Positions 12,128-22,462 of a DNA stretch of 52,967 nt are shown in pieces; within the stretch, counting starts at the first letter, position 1; each line of letters opens with the position of its first letter. Below the pieces are notes generated by a model. It saw nothing but the letters and a program-made list of their open reading frames with translations. It made no database searches and was not told the origin of the DNA. The stretch covers positions 1-52,967 of the forward strand of contig JAWQRO010000137.1 in assembly GCA_033557835.1 (NCBI GenBank), given 5' to 3'. Origin of the DNA: Helochares maculicollis (Eukaryota; Arthropoda; Insecta; Coleoptera; Hydrophilidae). A program made the translations under genes and the position numbers.

Positions 12128-12525
12128 TTTTTCTCTGACCTATTTGATAACAAACACTTAATAAGAGAGCCACCCGCTACCCACTTAGTGGACTGTTGTA
12201 TGTATATTGTTGTATTTGATGAGATTCATCATTTTATAGCTGAGAAGCACCAAACTATCCCTTGATTCCTAATCTTACTTTATAATTCTGGTAAATCCAA
12301 CATTATGCACCATGAAGACAGTTCGTAGAATGGTTACATCTGCAATTTGATCGCCCACCATGGTATGTATAAACGCGTAAATACAATCATGCCCTTAGCT
12401 GTTCCAGAATGCATTTTCGTGTGTTCTGGTCTGTTTGCCGAGATAGCTCCAGTACCAATGAAGAATCTACATTCTTTTCTTTCAGTCTGTCCATCTACAG
12501 AAAACTGCTCCTAAGTAGTTATATA
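12128..12525. other. intergenic stretch without a recognised feature
   Basis: Six-frame inspection by eye gave no transposase or other family signature here, although it lies next to the maT-like element. Confidence 0.45.
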
Positions 12526-12527
12526 TA

Positions 12528-13833
12528 CAGGGTTGGGCACTCGATGTGTAGCGTATTCAAAAGGCCATAAATTCGGTTTAAAAAAATATTTTTATTTATT
12601 TTAAAGTACAGAATGTGTGAAAATAATCAACAATTCAGAATCAATTTATTTGGTTTCGATATGACCACCTTTTGCCTTGACTATGGCTTTGAGACGGTCA
12701 AAAAACGAAGCGCATGCTGCCAGAATGTGATTTGCTGGTATTTTGGCCCACTCACGGACAATGACTTTCTTCAGCATCTCGAGGCTGGTCTATTTTTTAA
12801 CTCGGACGTTGCTCTCCAAAATGGCCCATAGAGAATAATCCATTGGATTCGCATCTGGCGAATTCGAGAGCCAGTGTATGGTCGAAATGAAGTTCGGAAC
12901 ATTGTTTTTCAGCCATTCTTGGTTTACTCGCGCTTTGTGAGACAGTGCCTAGTCTTGTTGAAACGGCCATGGTCTGCGACCGAAATTATTGCACAAGGCT
13001 TCAAAGCAGCCTCCAGAACGTTTTCTCGATAATATGACGCATTTACTTTGATATCAGGCTCAATGAAAACGATTGGAGAGCGCCCATCCACGGTTACAGC
13101 GGCCCAAACCGTTATTTGTGGCGGGTGCTGCTTTCTGGTGACTAACCTATGGCTAAAATTCTCGATTGAACGTTCGGTCAAGTAAACCCTATCGTTTTGA
13201 GAGTTTACAAATTGCTCAATTGGGAAATTTTTCTCGTCAGAAGACGATGTTCGGAAATTGACCGCTTTCGGCCAAACAAAGCAAGTCCTTCGCTCTCTCA
13301 AGTCTAACTTGTTGCTGCTTTGGTGTAAGATCATGCGCCTTTTGGAACTTGCAAGGCCTGACCTTGAGCTCATTTTTCAATATGAATCGGATGCTGTGAT
13401 TGGATATTTTCAGTTCTGTAGCCATTTGATTGGCACTTCATCGTGGATTTCGCTCAAGTCGCTTCTTCACTTTTCGAACCATCTCAGATGACGTTGCAGT
13501 TTTTTGATAACCATCTCCATGGCGTTTTGCGATGCTACGAGTATCATTATAACGAGTTATGGTGCGATAAGCAAACATTTTATTCACTTCGAGGTGTTTG
13601 AGATCACGAACAATCGCTGATTGTGATTTTCCAGCTAAATATAAAGCAATGACACTATTACGTTTGAATTCCATCGCTTATAACTTTTTGTGCGTTCACT
13701 TTTGGAAAAATGCTTTTACACGCTTGTAAAAAATACTCAGAACTGTCGGATAGCAAATTTATAAAAAGCTGCTGGCATTGTGACAGCTGCGCAAAAGGTT
13801 AAAAATTAGTAACACTTCGAGTGTCCAACCCTA
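12528..13833 (-). mobile_element. maT-like (DD37D) Tc1/mariner-superfamily transposon, complete but inactive
   Basis: The ends are inverted repeats: the left end starts CAGGGTTGGGCACTCGATGTG and the right end, read inward, starts TAGGGTTGGACACTCGAAGTG. Each is flanked by TA (12526-12527 and 13834-13835), the target-site duplication typical of the superfamily. The 1306-bp length is normal for a full element with one transposase gene. The transposase lies on the minus strand and is broken by stops and frameshifts. It sits beside the tRNA-Gly pseudogene and upstream of a second mariner, so this locus has collected several insertions. Confidence 0.9.
12646..13674 (-). pseudogene. maT-like transposase, disrupted
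   Basis: The reading frame starts MEFKRNSVIALYLAGK at 13674 and ends with the typical AKGGHIETK tail and a stop at 12646-12648. The span is 1029 nt, a multiple of three, because two frameshifts compensate. The N-terminal DNA-binding region is recognisable (KSQSAIVRDL, then ISNHSIRFILKNELKVRP). The catalytic core shows D1 in SDEK (codon 13236-13238), D2 in QQD (12952-12954) and a third Asp in NPMDYS (12838-12840), exactly 37 residues after D2, hence DD37D. Damage: TGA at 13438-13440, a shift near 13240, a shift near 12990, and TAG at 12949-12951 directly after the D2 codon. The three catalytic residues survive, but the protein cannot be made as one chain. Confidence 0.9.
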
Positions 13834-14289
13834 TAGAGTACTGTAAGGCTTCAATTATTTCCCGCCTTTTGTTGCCCTTTCTCTTTATTGGTATTTAGTC
13901 CCAGCGTCTTGTTAACGGAAGGCTACATAGTTTTTCTATATTTTATCGTTTGCTCTTATAAGCTCTTTATTCTATAATGAAAATGGAGCTGGTCTTTCAT
14001 CGGTTTTTAAGCACATATTTGTCATCTTTTTTGTCTATCTTATGTACTTTCCTAACTGCAGTTGTACTGATTTGTGTACAGCTTCGCTGCTTAACCCTAA
14101 ACTAACACCATCCTAGCACTTGTTCATTTTTTCTGCTATGACATTCGCTGACACCTCAGGGTTGTTCAGTCCCTAAATAAAACCATAGATTAAGAGTTTT
14201 TGCGATATTGGATCGTCTTTCCTGTAGGTAGTACTGCTTTATCAATGAAAATTCGAAGCTATTCACTATTAGCAACCCGTTACAGAATC

Positions 14290-15471
14290 TATTAGGGGGA
14301 CCGCAAATGTCGCTTTCTTAAGTTAAAGTCACACGAATACATTTTTAACACGTTTTTATTTTTAATCAAACAACCTCTTGCCATCTAGTATACAAATTTT
14401 CAATGCCGGAGCGGTAAAAATCAATCGGTTTTTCTGTAAACTATGTGGAAATAGCATTTTGGACATCATCACAATTTTCTAATTTTTTCCCCACTAAGAC
14501 AATGTTGCAGTGATCGGTAATCCGAGAGTGCAATATCGGGCGAGTATGGTGGATGAGGCAGTAGCTCCCACCCCAATTCGTTAATTTTGTCTAAGGTCCG
14601 TTTTGCACAGTGCGGTCTTGCACTGTCGTGTTGCAGAATAACTCCTTTTCTGTTGACAATTGCTGGATAGTCTTCAATAAAAGACCGGCTTATTTGTTCC
14701 AGTCGTTCATAATAGACATCTGTGTAACAGTTTGTCCAAGTTTTACTTCAAAGTGAACAATTCCGCATGTTTTCCACCAATCACACAGAAGTGTCTTTTT
14801 GGGGTGTAAACCCGGCTTTGCAGTAGTTCGTGGTAATTCATTTCGGCTGAGCCACTGCCTTTTGCGTTTCGAATTGTCGTACAGGAGCCATTTTTCATCT
14901 CCAGTGATCAAGCGATCAAAAAACGGATCTGTACGATGCCGTTGACGCAATACGTTGCACGTGATGGACCGGTTGGCTTTATTCTGTTCGGATAGATTAT
15001 AAGCAAATCTTTTCGGATGGTTGACCAAGGTTGGTTATGGCTGTTTCAAAGTTTCTCAATTGCTTAACATGGATTTGCTTCCACTTTTGCCTTTAGCACG
15101 TCGTTATTTAATATTGTTAGTCTTCCTGATGGGCGTCCGAGAGATCAAAATTGCCTGATCTGAACTTGGAGAACCATCTTTGGCATTTTCGCACGTCCAA
15201 TGCGCTTGGATAAACATCGCAAATGTTTTTAGTTGCAGCAATTGCGGTATTACCCTTGCGAAACTCAAAAAGCATACAATGCCGGATATGCTCTTCTGGT
15301 ATTTGACTGGCCATTTCACCCCAAATTGCAAAAATAGTCTAATACTTAATTATTCAGAAGCAAATATGATACAGTAACCTCAAAATCTCTTTGACATGCT
15401 TTCCAAGTACGTAATGAGCTACCAAATGACAATCAAATTTCGAAATGCGCAGAAACGACATTACTTTCCGG
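14290..15471 (-). mobile_element. mariner (DD34D) element inserted in block Y
   Basis: The boundaries are inferred from comparison with the uninterrupted block Y copy at 22463-24018: alignment breaks after ACAGAAT (14289) and resumes at about 15472. The left end is TTAGGGGGACCGC followed by AAATGTCGCTTTCT. Near the right end, AGAAACGACATT is a degenerate inverted match to it. The other block Y copy has about 46 bp of unrelated sequence at the junction, so the exact target duplication cannot be read. The length of about 1.2 kb is slightly below the usual 1.3 kb because of internal deletion. Confidence 0.8.
14366..15314 (-). pseudogene. mariner transposase, disrupted
   Basis: The start is MASQIPEEHIRHCMLFEF at 15314, typical of mariner N-termini, followed by RKCQRWFSKFRSGNFDL of the helix-turn-helix region. 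A deletion and frameshifts follow, after which another frame (14690-15028) carries LITGDEKWLLYD with the first catalytic Asp. A third frame carries LQHDSARPH with the second Asp and SPDIALSDY with the third, 34 residues later, which is the DD34D signature of mariner. The C-terminus ends RWQEVV before TGA at 14366-14368. The catalytic residues are intact, but the frame is broken at least twice and the segment between the DNA-binding and catalytic domains is shortened, so it is inactive. Confidence 0.88.
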
Positions 15472-16764
15472 TTTAAATTTGCAATTGTCTCCTTTTATGG
15501 CTGCATGATAAGGTTGGTGCATTTTTGGTATTCAGTTTTGTCTATTTACCTACTCAAACTTCTTTACAGTGGCCGTTCTATGCGACAACCATATTTCGCA
15601 GTTTTTTATGTAATGCCTCCGTTAACGGTTACTTTTTGGCAATTCATCTGAGGCTTACTTTCATTTCGCCAAACATTTCTTCTAACGCTTTTTAAACTAT
15701 TATTACAGCCTCTTTTTTAACGATGATAACATTGGGTCTCCAAAATTGCTTTTCTTGCAAAAGTTTCCTGTCATAGAAGGTTTCGATCATTTACTTATAC
15801 TTCCAGGTGAATATTTTAACTTTCTTTAGCTTCTGGTTGCTGCTTTGCTTCTTCATATTTTATTGTAACATTTATATTGCTGCTTAATGACTTTATGCAG
15901 CGATTTCATATTGTTGTGTGTTATTGAACCAAAACGGTCTTTGTTGTTAGACTATTGAATAAAATTATTTACTTATCTCAATATTCCAGCCGGTTAAACT
16001 GCTGGTGCCGCTTCTTTTTGTTCTTTTAGTTGATGTTTACTAACTATTGATGGAATCGTCAATAAATAGCCAAAGCCACATCTGATAATTATGTAGCGTT
16101 TTAGATTCTATGTGCATTTTGTTATATTTAAAATGATTTATTTCAAGATTATTGATTCCGAGACTGTCTTTTTACTGAACTGTTGCTAGATAGTGGACAT
16201 TTCATCGCAGAGCACTAGGGATGAAATTTGAATGGATGACTTTAGAGTGCTGAAACTTGCGAACGATCTTTATGTACATTCTGAAGCAGATCGGGTCGAC
16301 TGTCGACCAGAGGATTGAGAATAGATTACAGCTGCACATTAAATAATTCAAAAAAATCCTATATTATTTAAACCAAAAACTTGTGCCTTAGTGAATTTGT
16401 TTAGATTTTTGTTTGCCAAATGAGCACTCTTTCTTTAGTACATGTGGTCATAAAATACAATATTTTTAATTAAAATAAATTAAAGGAGTAAACTGGCGTT
16501 GTTTCATATTCAGAGAACGTAAGCAAATTTTCTGTTTGTTGCATATAGTTGAGCTTAATTTAATGGAAGCAACTAATATAAAGTTTTTGACCTTCAACCG
16601 TTTGTTAATTGTGTGTATTATTAAGACCTAGTGACCTGCAATAATTATTTACCTTAGCTTAATATGTTGCATAGATAATTTACGCTGATATTTAATATTA
16701 TGATGCCTTGTCTTGTTTTCATTAGAAACTGCAAATTTCTTCACCGTTTTGCAGAAGTGAATGT

Positions 16765-16836
16765 GCGATGGTGGTGTAATGGTCAGCATAGTTGCCTTCC
16801 AAGCAGTTGATCCGGGTTCGATTCCCGGCCATCGCA
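16765..16836 (+). tRNA. tRNA-Gly(UCC), copy B
   Basis: A 72-nt gene with a fully paired acceptor stem (GCGATGG/CCATCGC), anticodon TCC at 16798-16800 in loop CTTCCAA, no intron, and TTCGATT in the T loop. The terminator is the CTTTTTT run from 16837. It lies near the 3' end of block Y copy 1, and about 60 bp of shared sequence continues past it. Confidence 0.97.
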
Positions 16837-16905
16837 CTTTTTTATAATAGTGATACATAAATGATATAAAGTATAATAATTAGCCTTTATAACTTTTAGA
16901 TTCAT

Positions 16906-17614
16906 TAACAACTGTCTATGTTTTATTTAATTAACGTAGGTGTACGAAACTCTACCTGCAAATCCCGGTGTAAATTTTATGTTTAAAACTTAGTCTGAAA
17001 TATACAGCCTGATACCCTAGAACCTCAATAGATTCACAATTAAATATAGTCTTGATTGCAATCATAACTAACCGCAGAACATTGAAGCTGAATTTTATAA
17101 ATTAAATGACATTACAAATAAAATATCTTAGATAGTTCATTTATTTCTTGTTAGATGGTTATAAGGGTTATTGAGAAACTACTGAACGAAATTCTAACAA
17201 AATCTTCAATATTATAAACGGATCTAAAAATAGGTATTTATTGAATAAATTATAACACTCAATTTAAGTTCCATATTTATTATTTACCATATATTTATCA
17301 TCACCAAAGTTGCAAGCATGCACCATGTTATGCTAAAATTTATCTATAGCGGTCTCAAGCCTACAAAACTTATTCGTCAGGGCTTTTACTTGTACGAGCT
17401 ATTTTGTTTCTGAAATATTTATCAAACTCTATCTTGTTAAAGTACAAACATTTAAAAAAAATCACATTAGATTTTTCGTTGCATACAATCAGTATCCAAT
17501 TGGTGTAGAAAATTGTTTGTTTTTATACCACCAAAGTAGGGTGAAATGTTGACGGAGAAGTAACAAACAATCAGTATTTGTTGCTAACTATTTTCTATTT
17601 TGCCTAGTAAATGT
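16906..17614. other. spacer between tRNA copies B and C
   Basis: AT-rich, with no recognised feature. Block Y similarity ends at its left edge. Confidence 0.5.
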
Positions 17615-17686
17615 GCGATGGTGGTGTAATGGTCAGCATAGTTGCCTTCCAAGCAGTTGATCCGGGTTCGATTCCCGGCCATCGCA
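17615..17686 (+). tRNA. tRNA-Gly(UCC), copy C
   Basis: Identical in its 72 nt to copies A, B, E and F. Anticodon TCC is at 17648-17650, with no intron. The downstream TTTTT run near 17692 is a plausible Pol III terminator. Its flanks do not resemble block Y, so it was either copied separately or its flanks have diverged beyond recognition. Confidence 0.97.
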
Positions 17687-19000
17687 CTTCCCTTTTTCTA
17701 TGTTTTTTGTTAAAAAAACATGTAATTTATATCGTAAGCAACAGCGATAGTAAAAAGTACACAGGCTAAAGTATTTGCACCCTAACGGAAAATATTCAAC
17801 ATTCCTTAATTGTAAATATATATTTGATACATTACGAAATTGTTTCTTCAAGCAATTTTTGTATTTATTTTTATCATTTCACACATATACATTTTGTATG
17901 ATTGTGTTTTTGCAGGATATAGATTTCTATTGCTATAGCAATGATGATGGGTGTTTTAGTTGTACCAAAATGTAAATTTTTGAACCAGAACCTATTTCGC
18001 TGGAAATCTGACTTTTTATTCCTAAGAAATCAAACTTTCAGACGCAATTTTCAATTTTGTATCACTCAAAATTCTTTCTCAGGTCTCCAAAACTGACCGC
18101 TTTTTTTATAGCCGCATTCAATTTATCAAACTCGTTAAAAAAATGCTCGTATTAATAATTTGACTTCAGTTAAGTAGTACATTGCAACTCAGTTCATCAA
18201 ATAGGGTGAGATGAATAGTTTCTCACAAGATCCGATGACTGTCTTTCAGTCATATTGTCTGGAACTCCAAATGCTGTGCTTCAAGACAACTCAATAATTT
18301 TTTGTGTTCCTCAGCAGCCAAATGTTGGTCGCCAAGTTGGTTTGCAATTGCTCCGGCGAGTTTCTCTCCAACATGGACCACCAAAATTTCGTTACCAATC
18401 TAAGAGGGCCGCCCAGGTTGACAATCATTTTTGAGGATGGTTCTGCGGAACGAAATTTGCCACACTATCGTTAGAAGGCTTAAACATTTACAACTTCATT
18501 TCCTAAGGTCTAGCGCTTCATCACTTTTTAACAGCTTCAGATCTGTCGTTCAGGAATACATATTATATCCAACGTCTTAAATACACTATACCAATCTTAT
18601 TCGGTCTCTTCAGCGCTAATAAGTGATGGAGGGTAGAATATGTCCATCCCGCGTGGCTTTCGCTTTATAATAATACCCCCATATGACTCATTCAACTTGC
18701 CTGTGTTGATCTGACAAGTAAAACAACCTACAAGCAGTAAAATACTTTCCCGCCAAGTTAAAATTTGCCAAAGTAAACCTACCTAAATAAGTAGAATTTC
18801 GAGTTAGTTGCATTAAAAAAAATATTTGCAATTTTTTTCTTATTAACTTAATAATGTATACTCTAGATGAAAAAAAGTATATCTATAGTTAAAACTGCTG
18901 AATATGTAAATCTGGTTAAAAACTCAGTATTATCTTTATGATAACAGATAAATATATATAGATAAATTGGCGTTTGCGCAATATTGTTTAAACATAGAAT
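17687..19000. other. spacer between tRNA copies C and D
   Basis: No gene recognised. The part from about 18200 to 18560 is less AT-rich and reads like an old decayed coding or transposon segment, but no motif could be named. Confidence 0.4.
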
Positions 19001-19072
19001 GCGATGGTGGTGTAATGGTCAGCATAGTTGCCTTCCAAGCAGTTGATCCGGGTTCGATTCCCGGCCACCGCA
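19001..19072 (+). tRNA. tRNA-Gly(UCC), copy D, with acceptor-stem mismatch
   Basis: Same sequence as the other copies except for one T-to-C change near the 3' end (CCACCGC instead of CCATCGC). This converts the fourth acceptor-stem pair from A-U to an A-C mismatch. Anticodon TCC is at 19034-19036 and the internal promoter boxes are unchanged. The terminator is CTCTTTTT from 19073. The gene may still be transcribed, but the tRNA could be less stable. Confidence 0.95.
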
Positions 19073-19836
19073 CTCTTTTTATATTATATATATTTTATAA
19101 AAAAGTTAATACAAATAGATGCATTATTCTACTAAACTTTGGTCTGTTGAATCGTTAATAACCGACATATAATTTATCATACATCGTACATGACCATATA
19201 TTTACATCTACTTAAAATAACTGTAAACTCTACTTACAATACAAATTGCGAAGTAAATAGCATGTCGTCTACAGAACAATATATAATTATGTATATAATA
19301 CGTGATTTTAAACTTTGTAGTTATTAAGCGATATTTACGGTTTGAATATCTAAACAGAAAGGATCATAAAATTAAAACACTTTAAATAGTATTGAAAAGT
19401 ATACTTTTTCATTTCACATTATAACGTGGGGTAATTTGTAGACATTATTGCCTTCTATAAATCATCAAAGACTAAATCTGGGGTATTATTCTTAAATCGA
19501 AGAAATACTGTAAGTTATTAAATGTTAAAAATGAAATGTGTTAGTATACCTGCTAATATTGTTTATATAACAATATTTCGTTTTATGTTGCATTTTGTTC
19601 ATTAATAATCGATGTATTAGATTTCGCAATAAACTAAATATAAATGTTTATGAAGTCAAAATTGAAACATGACCACTTTTTGTGTAATAATCACTTATAG
19701 ATGGGACTGGCAAAAGTCTAGCTACTGATATCACCCAGTGAGCATTACCTCAAGTGATGTTTTTGAGATGCCAAACTATATATTCCATAAACAATCTAAA
19801 TTTTGTGCATTATTTAATATTTGTTTAACATAATGT
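19073..19836. other. spacer between tRNA copies D and E
   Basis: AT-rich, no recognised gene. The last 25 bp before copy E resemble the equivalent bases before copy D (a TTGTTTAAACAT-like block). Confidence 0.5.
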
Positions 19837-19908
19837 GCGATGGTGGTGTAATGGTCAGCATAGTTGCCTTCCAAGCAGTTGATCCGGGTTCGATTCCCGG
19901 CCATCGCA
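19837..19908 (+). tRNA. tRNA-Gly(UCC), copy E
   Basis: A 72-nt cloverleaf identical to copies A, B, C and F, with anticodon TCC at 19870-19872, no intron and a fully paired acceptor stem. It is followed by CTTCTTTTTTTCT, a strong Pol III terminator. It lies 192 bp beyond the 3' end of the oppositely oriented MADF-BESS gene (tail to tail). Confidence 0.97.
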
Positions 19909-20100
19909 CTTCTTTTTTTCTATTAAATAAATGTATTTATTATTAACAACTTGCCACTAATAAATTTTTTTGCTTCAACTTTTTAACCGGCAGTTTTTCA
20001 ATTTATTTCTACAAAAACAGTTGAGAAGAGTATAAATAAATGGGAAAAAATACATGAGTGTAACAAAAATGTAAATTTATTTTTTTAATTGTAATACAGT

Positions 20101-20954
20101 TTATTCTAGATTATAGTAAGTCAATTCATTTTCGCTAGGACTTCGCTTAATAAGGCCCGTTGTACCATTATTACTGCTTGTTGCTGTAGTGTCTGTCATA
20201 TTTTCTTGTACTAACTGCAGGATTTGTATACGGAAATGAATTTTCTTTTTGGCATCCATGGCTTGTACGTAAGGGAGTATACTGTTGAAGAAGGCAACAT
20301 CATCATTCTTCTGCCGCTCTTCTATCCGTTTCAACAAATCCAACTTCTTTCTCTTAACTTCTACTAAAGCTTCCGTGGCGTCATCGTATTTTCTTTGGCG
20401 TTTCATCTTTGGCATGTACTTGGTAGACTGAGAAATTGATTGAGGGGTGGAACTTCTTGAAGCACCTGATAAGTTAACATTTACAAACGAAGAGGCTTCT
20501 GTTATGTCTTCTTCGCCGAGAGTGTAATCGCACTTTAAGTTGCCATCTTCTGTCAATTCCGTTTCCGGAGAGAAATTCTGTAGAGTTCTGCGTCCCTCAA
20601 ATTGGTCCTTTAGAAAAAGCAAGCGGTCATAATATGGCCAATCGCAAGTCTCTTGGTTCGGCGACAGCGCTAAATGCTTCTTTAAAAATGTCTCCCGCAG
20701 ACGTTTCCATTGCCCCTTGACTAAAGCAGCTGCAACAAAATATTAAATTAGTAATACGGTAGACTGTAGGAATCAAACGTGTGAAATATTAAATGTGTTA
20801 TTTTTAAACGAGTATACTTACTTGAGGAATCCAATTGCTCTGCTACTTCTTTCCATAATTTCGTAAGGATGTACCCGTTGTGGTGATTTTTATCAGAGTT
20901 ATTCCATATAGGAGCTCTAATAAAAACTTCGTTTATCAGTTTTATTTTATCCAT
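20101..20954 (-). CDS. MADF-BESS domain protein, two exons (20822-20954 and 20101-20729)
   Basis: A putative nuclear DNA-binding regulator. Exon 1 starts at MDKIKLINEV (20954) and ends at 20822 before a consensus donor, CTCAA|GTAAGTAT. Exon 2 starts at 20729 after TTTTGTTGCAG, giving a 92-bp intron. The spliced frame is 762 nt, or 253 aa, with no defect. Residues 5-88 form a MADF domain (a Myb/SANT-like fold): the Ile/Leu-rich first helix, KLWKEVAEQL, VKGQWKRLRETFLKK and the terminal WPYYDRLLFLKDQF are all in place. Residues 186-221 form a BESS motif (DDVAFFNSILPYV followed by FRIQILQLVQ), which in this family mediates protein contacts. Basic stretches PKMKRQRK and KRKKLDLLKR may be nuclear signals. 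The stop overlaps an AATAAA (20100-20105), and a second AATAAA lies at 20076-20081. The frame is open upstream to 21077, but the Met at 20954 matches the usual MADF start. The specific orthologue is unknown. Confidence 0.9.
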
Positions 20955-22020
20955 TTCTGTGAACAAAACTAGAACAGTTAAAATACGTTGAGAGGCAATG
21001 CAATGGTTCGTTTTGCTGGCTTGGCTTCGTATAGCAACGGTTACGCCTCGAACAAAGCGTCGGCTTCCCATATACAAACTGAGGTACCAAGGTCGATCGG
21101 GGGCCAGGCAGGAGTAACGGCTATGCTGCCAAGCCAGGCGGAGTTGCCAAGCTTCCTAGCTCGCGCAAGTCTACCCTGCAACAGCTGTATGTAGTTACCT
21201 ATTCCTTTATATACCGTATGTATATTAACAGTTTATAACTGAAGCTGCCGTCCTATCATTACAACGATTTCTTTAAGCAGGACGTTAGATTTTATCCGTT
21301 GACTAGAACTAGTGAATATTTTCACTTTTATCCCCGATTGAATAAAAATAAGTTTATTTGATTAGGGATCGAATTGCACCGCTCAGTGCGGCGTACATGG
21401 CGTGTTGCCTATAAGAGAGTCCAAATAAACGTGGTTCTATGGATGTTGAAACTGCTTTTGTAAGGTTTGATAATGGAAATGCCTTAAATAAATGCAAATG
21501 AATATTGACGGATTTGAATTATTCCTAATGCGATACAACTAACTTGCAATGCCCGTAATTTCAACTTCCCGCTGCTATACATGCTTTTGTAATGCGCATC
21601 ACTTGTAATAAACGTCGAAAATTTCCCGTTGATAACAACAAGCTACTTACATGAATGTAAAACCATTATTTATTTTGTTTGAAAAAACATTACGGTAAGT
21701 GCCTAACTTTGTTACAATGCTGTTCTTATATTAAAATCTAGAAAGTATTTTAATAGGCCAATCAATCATTGTAATTGTTGTTTCATGCTCTTGCCATTGC
21801 AAGTGAGTCGAGGCTCAGATGCAACATCAAAGTTCTTAATTATAGAAAAAGCGGTTTGATTTTTCTACCCGACTTATACCTTGTCTCCACTACTAATTAC
21901 ACGGATTTATCAATGTAGAACAGGAAATGTTGCTTATCTTTTAATTTGCGAAGTAATCACCCAGTAAAGTATGGTTTTCATCCAGTTCATAACAAGTTGC
22001 TTTTCTCTAATTCAGCTTGA
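20955..22020. other. upstream region of the MADF-BESS gene
   Basis: This should contain the promoter and 5' UTR of the minus-strand gene. A GC-richer patch at about 21000-21180 with several GCCAAGC/GCCAGGC-type repeats is the likeliest regulatory part. No TATA box or other element was assigned. Confidence 0.35.
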
Positions 22021-22092
22021 TACCTTGCTTAAGTCACTGTCTTTAAATTGTGTATTAAAGCAGCGGTTTTGTCTCAGCTCTAGTGCGAAATA
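22020..22092 (+). repeat. direct repeat flanking the composite mariner, left copy
   Basis: This segment, ending TTGTCTCAGCTCTAGT, resembles 25485-25550 on the far side of the mariner, with the last 16 bases identical. The right copy lies about 110 bp outside the right terminal repeat, so it is not a simple target-site duplication. It suggests a larger tandem duplication or rearrangement. Confidence 0.55.
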
Positions 22093-22156
22093 ACTTCGGC
22101 TGAAAAGTTCGTAAGATACGCGGCACCACTAATCCATATGATTTTTAAAAATTACC

Positions 22157-22461
22157 AACGTTCTTACAATATCTGTCAAACTTTCAGAACAGTTCGATCA
22201 TTACTTAACAAATTTCAGTGTATTTAGTAACGCTATTTTTATAATGTTGAAGACAATAGATTCAAAGCAATTTCATGTGTTGATTAATCATTAGTTCTTG
22301 ATGCGTAAAATCGTCACGCAATCCAAAGATTGGCTTATTAAACATTGTTTCCGGCTTATAGGACCAACATTTTTTTAACTCGACAAACCAAACTGTTCTG
22401 TTGGAGTGTGGAGTGTGTCTTAGGAGTGATGGACAATGGAACAACTTGCCTGTTTGTTTTG
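22157..22461 (+). repeat. mariner N-terminal segment, first copy
   Basis: Closely matches 24019-24323 by eye (TATCTGTCAAACTTTC, AGTTCGATC, AAGACAATAGATTCAAAG, CAATCCAAAGATTGGCTT and GATGGACAATG are all shared). In the second copy this DNA encodes a degraded mariner N-terminus. In the first copy the same frame is interrupted by a stop in place of the Tyr/Phe region. Block Y follows immediately. Confidence 0.75.
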
Positions 22462-22462
22462 C

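Larger units (their letters stand above)
14186..16905 (+). repeat. block Y copy 1 (tRNA-bearing repeat, interrupted by a mariner)
   Basis: The parts 14186-14289 and 15472-16905 align over their length with 22463-24018, roughly nine bases in ten identical by eye, with a few indels (one of about 30 bp near 16010). The two copies begin and end at equivalent points while their outer flanks differ, so this is a discrete unit of about 1.55 kb. It carries tRNA-Gly copy B close to its 3' end. No terminal inverted repeats or target duplication were found. Broken minus-strand peptide in its first half (for example a KALEEMFGEMK-like segment) suggests a decayed ORF. Confidence 0.8.

Noticed and set aside
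13836..14180. Possible Tc1-type DNA-binding fragment on the minus strand (NPEVSANVIAEKMNK)
   Set aside because: A few residues resemble a helix-turn-helix start, but nothing downstream follows the expected transposase order.
16649..16858. Minus-strand frames across tRNA copies (similar ones at 17633 and 23775)
   Set aside because: They are antisense readings of the tRNA genes and their shared flanks, and recur only because the tRNA sequence recurs.
18200..18560. Less AT-rich patch resembling an old transposase or coding relic
   Set aside because: No ordered motif of any family could be identified in six frames.
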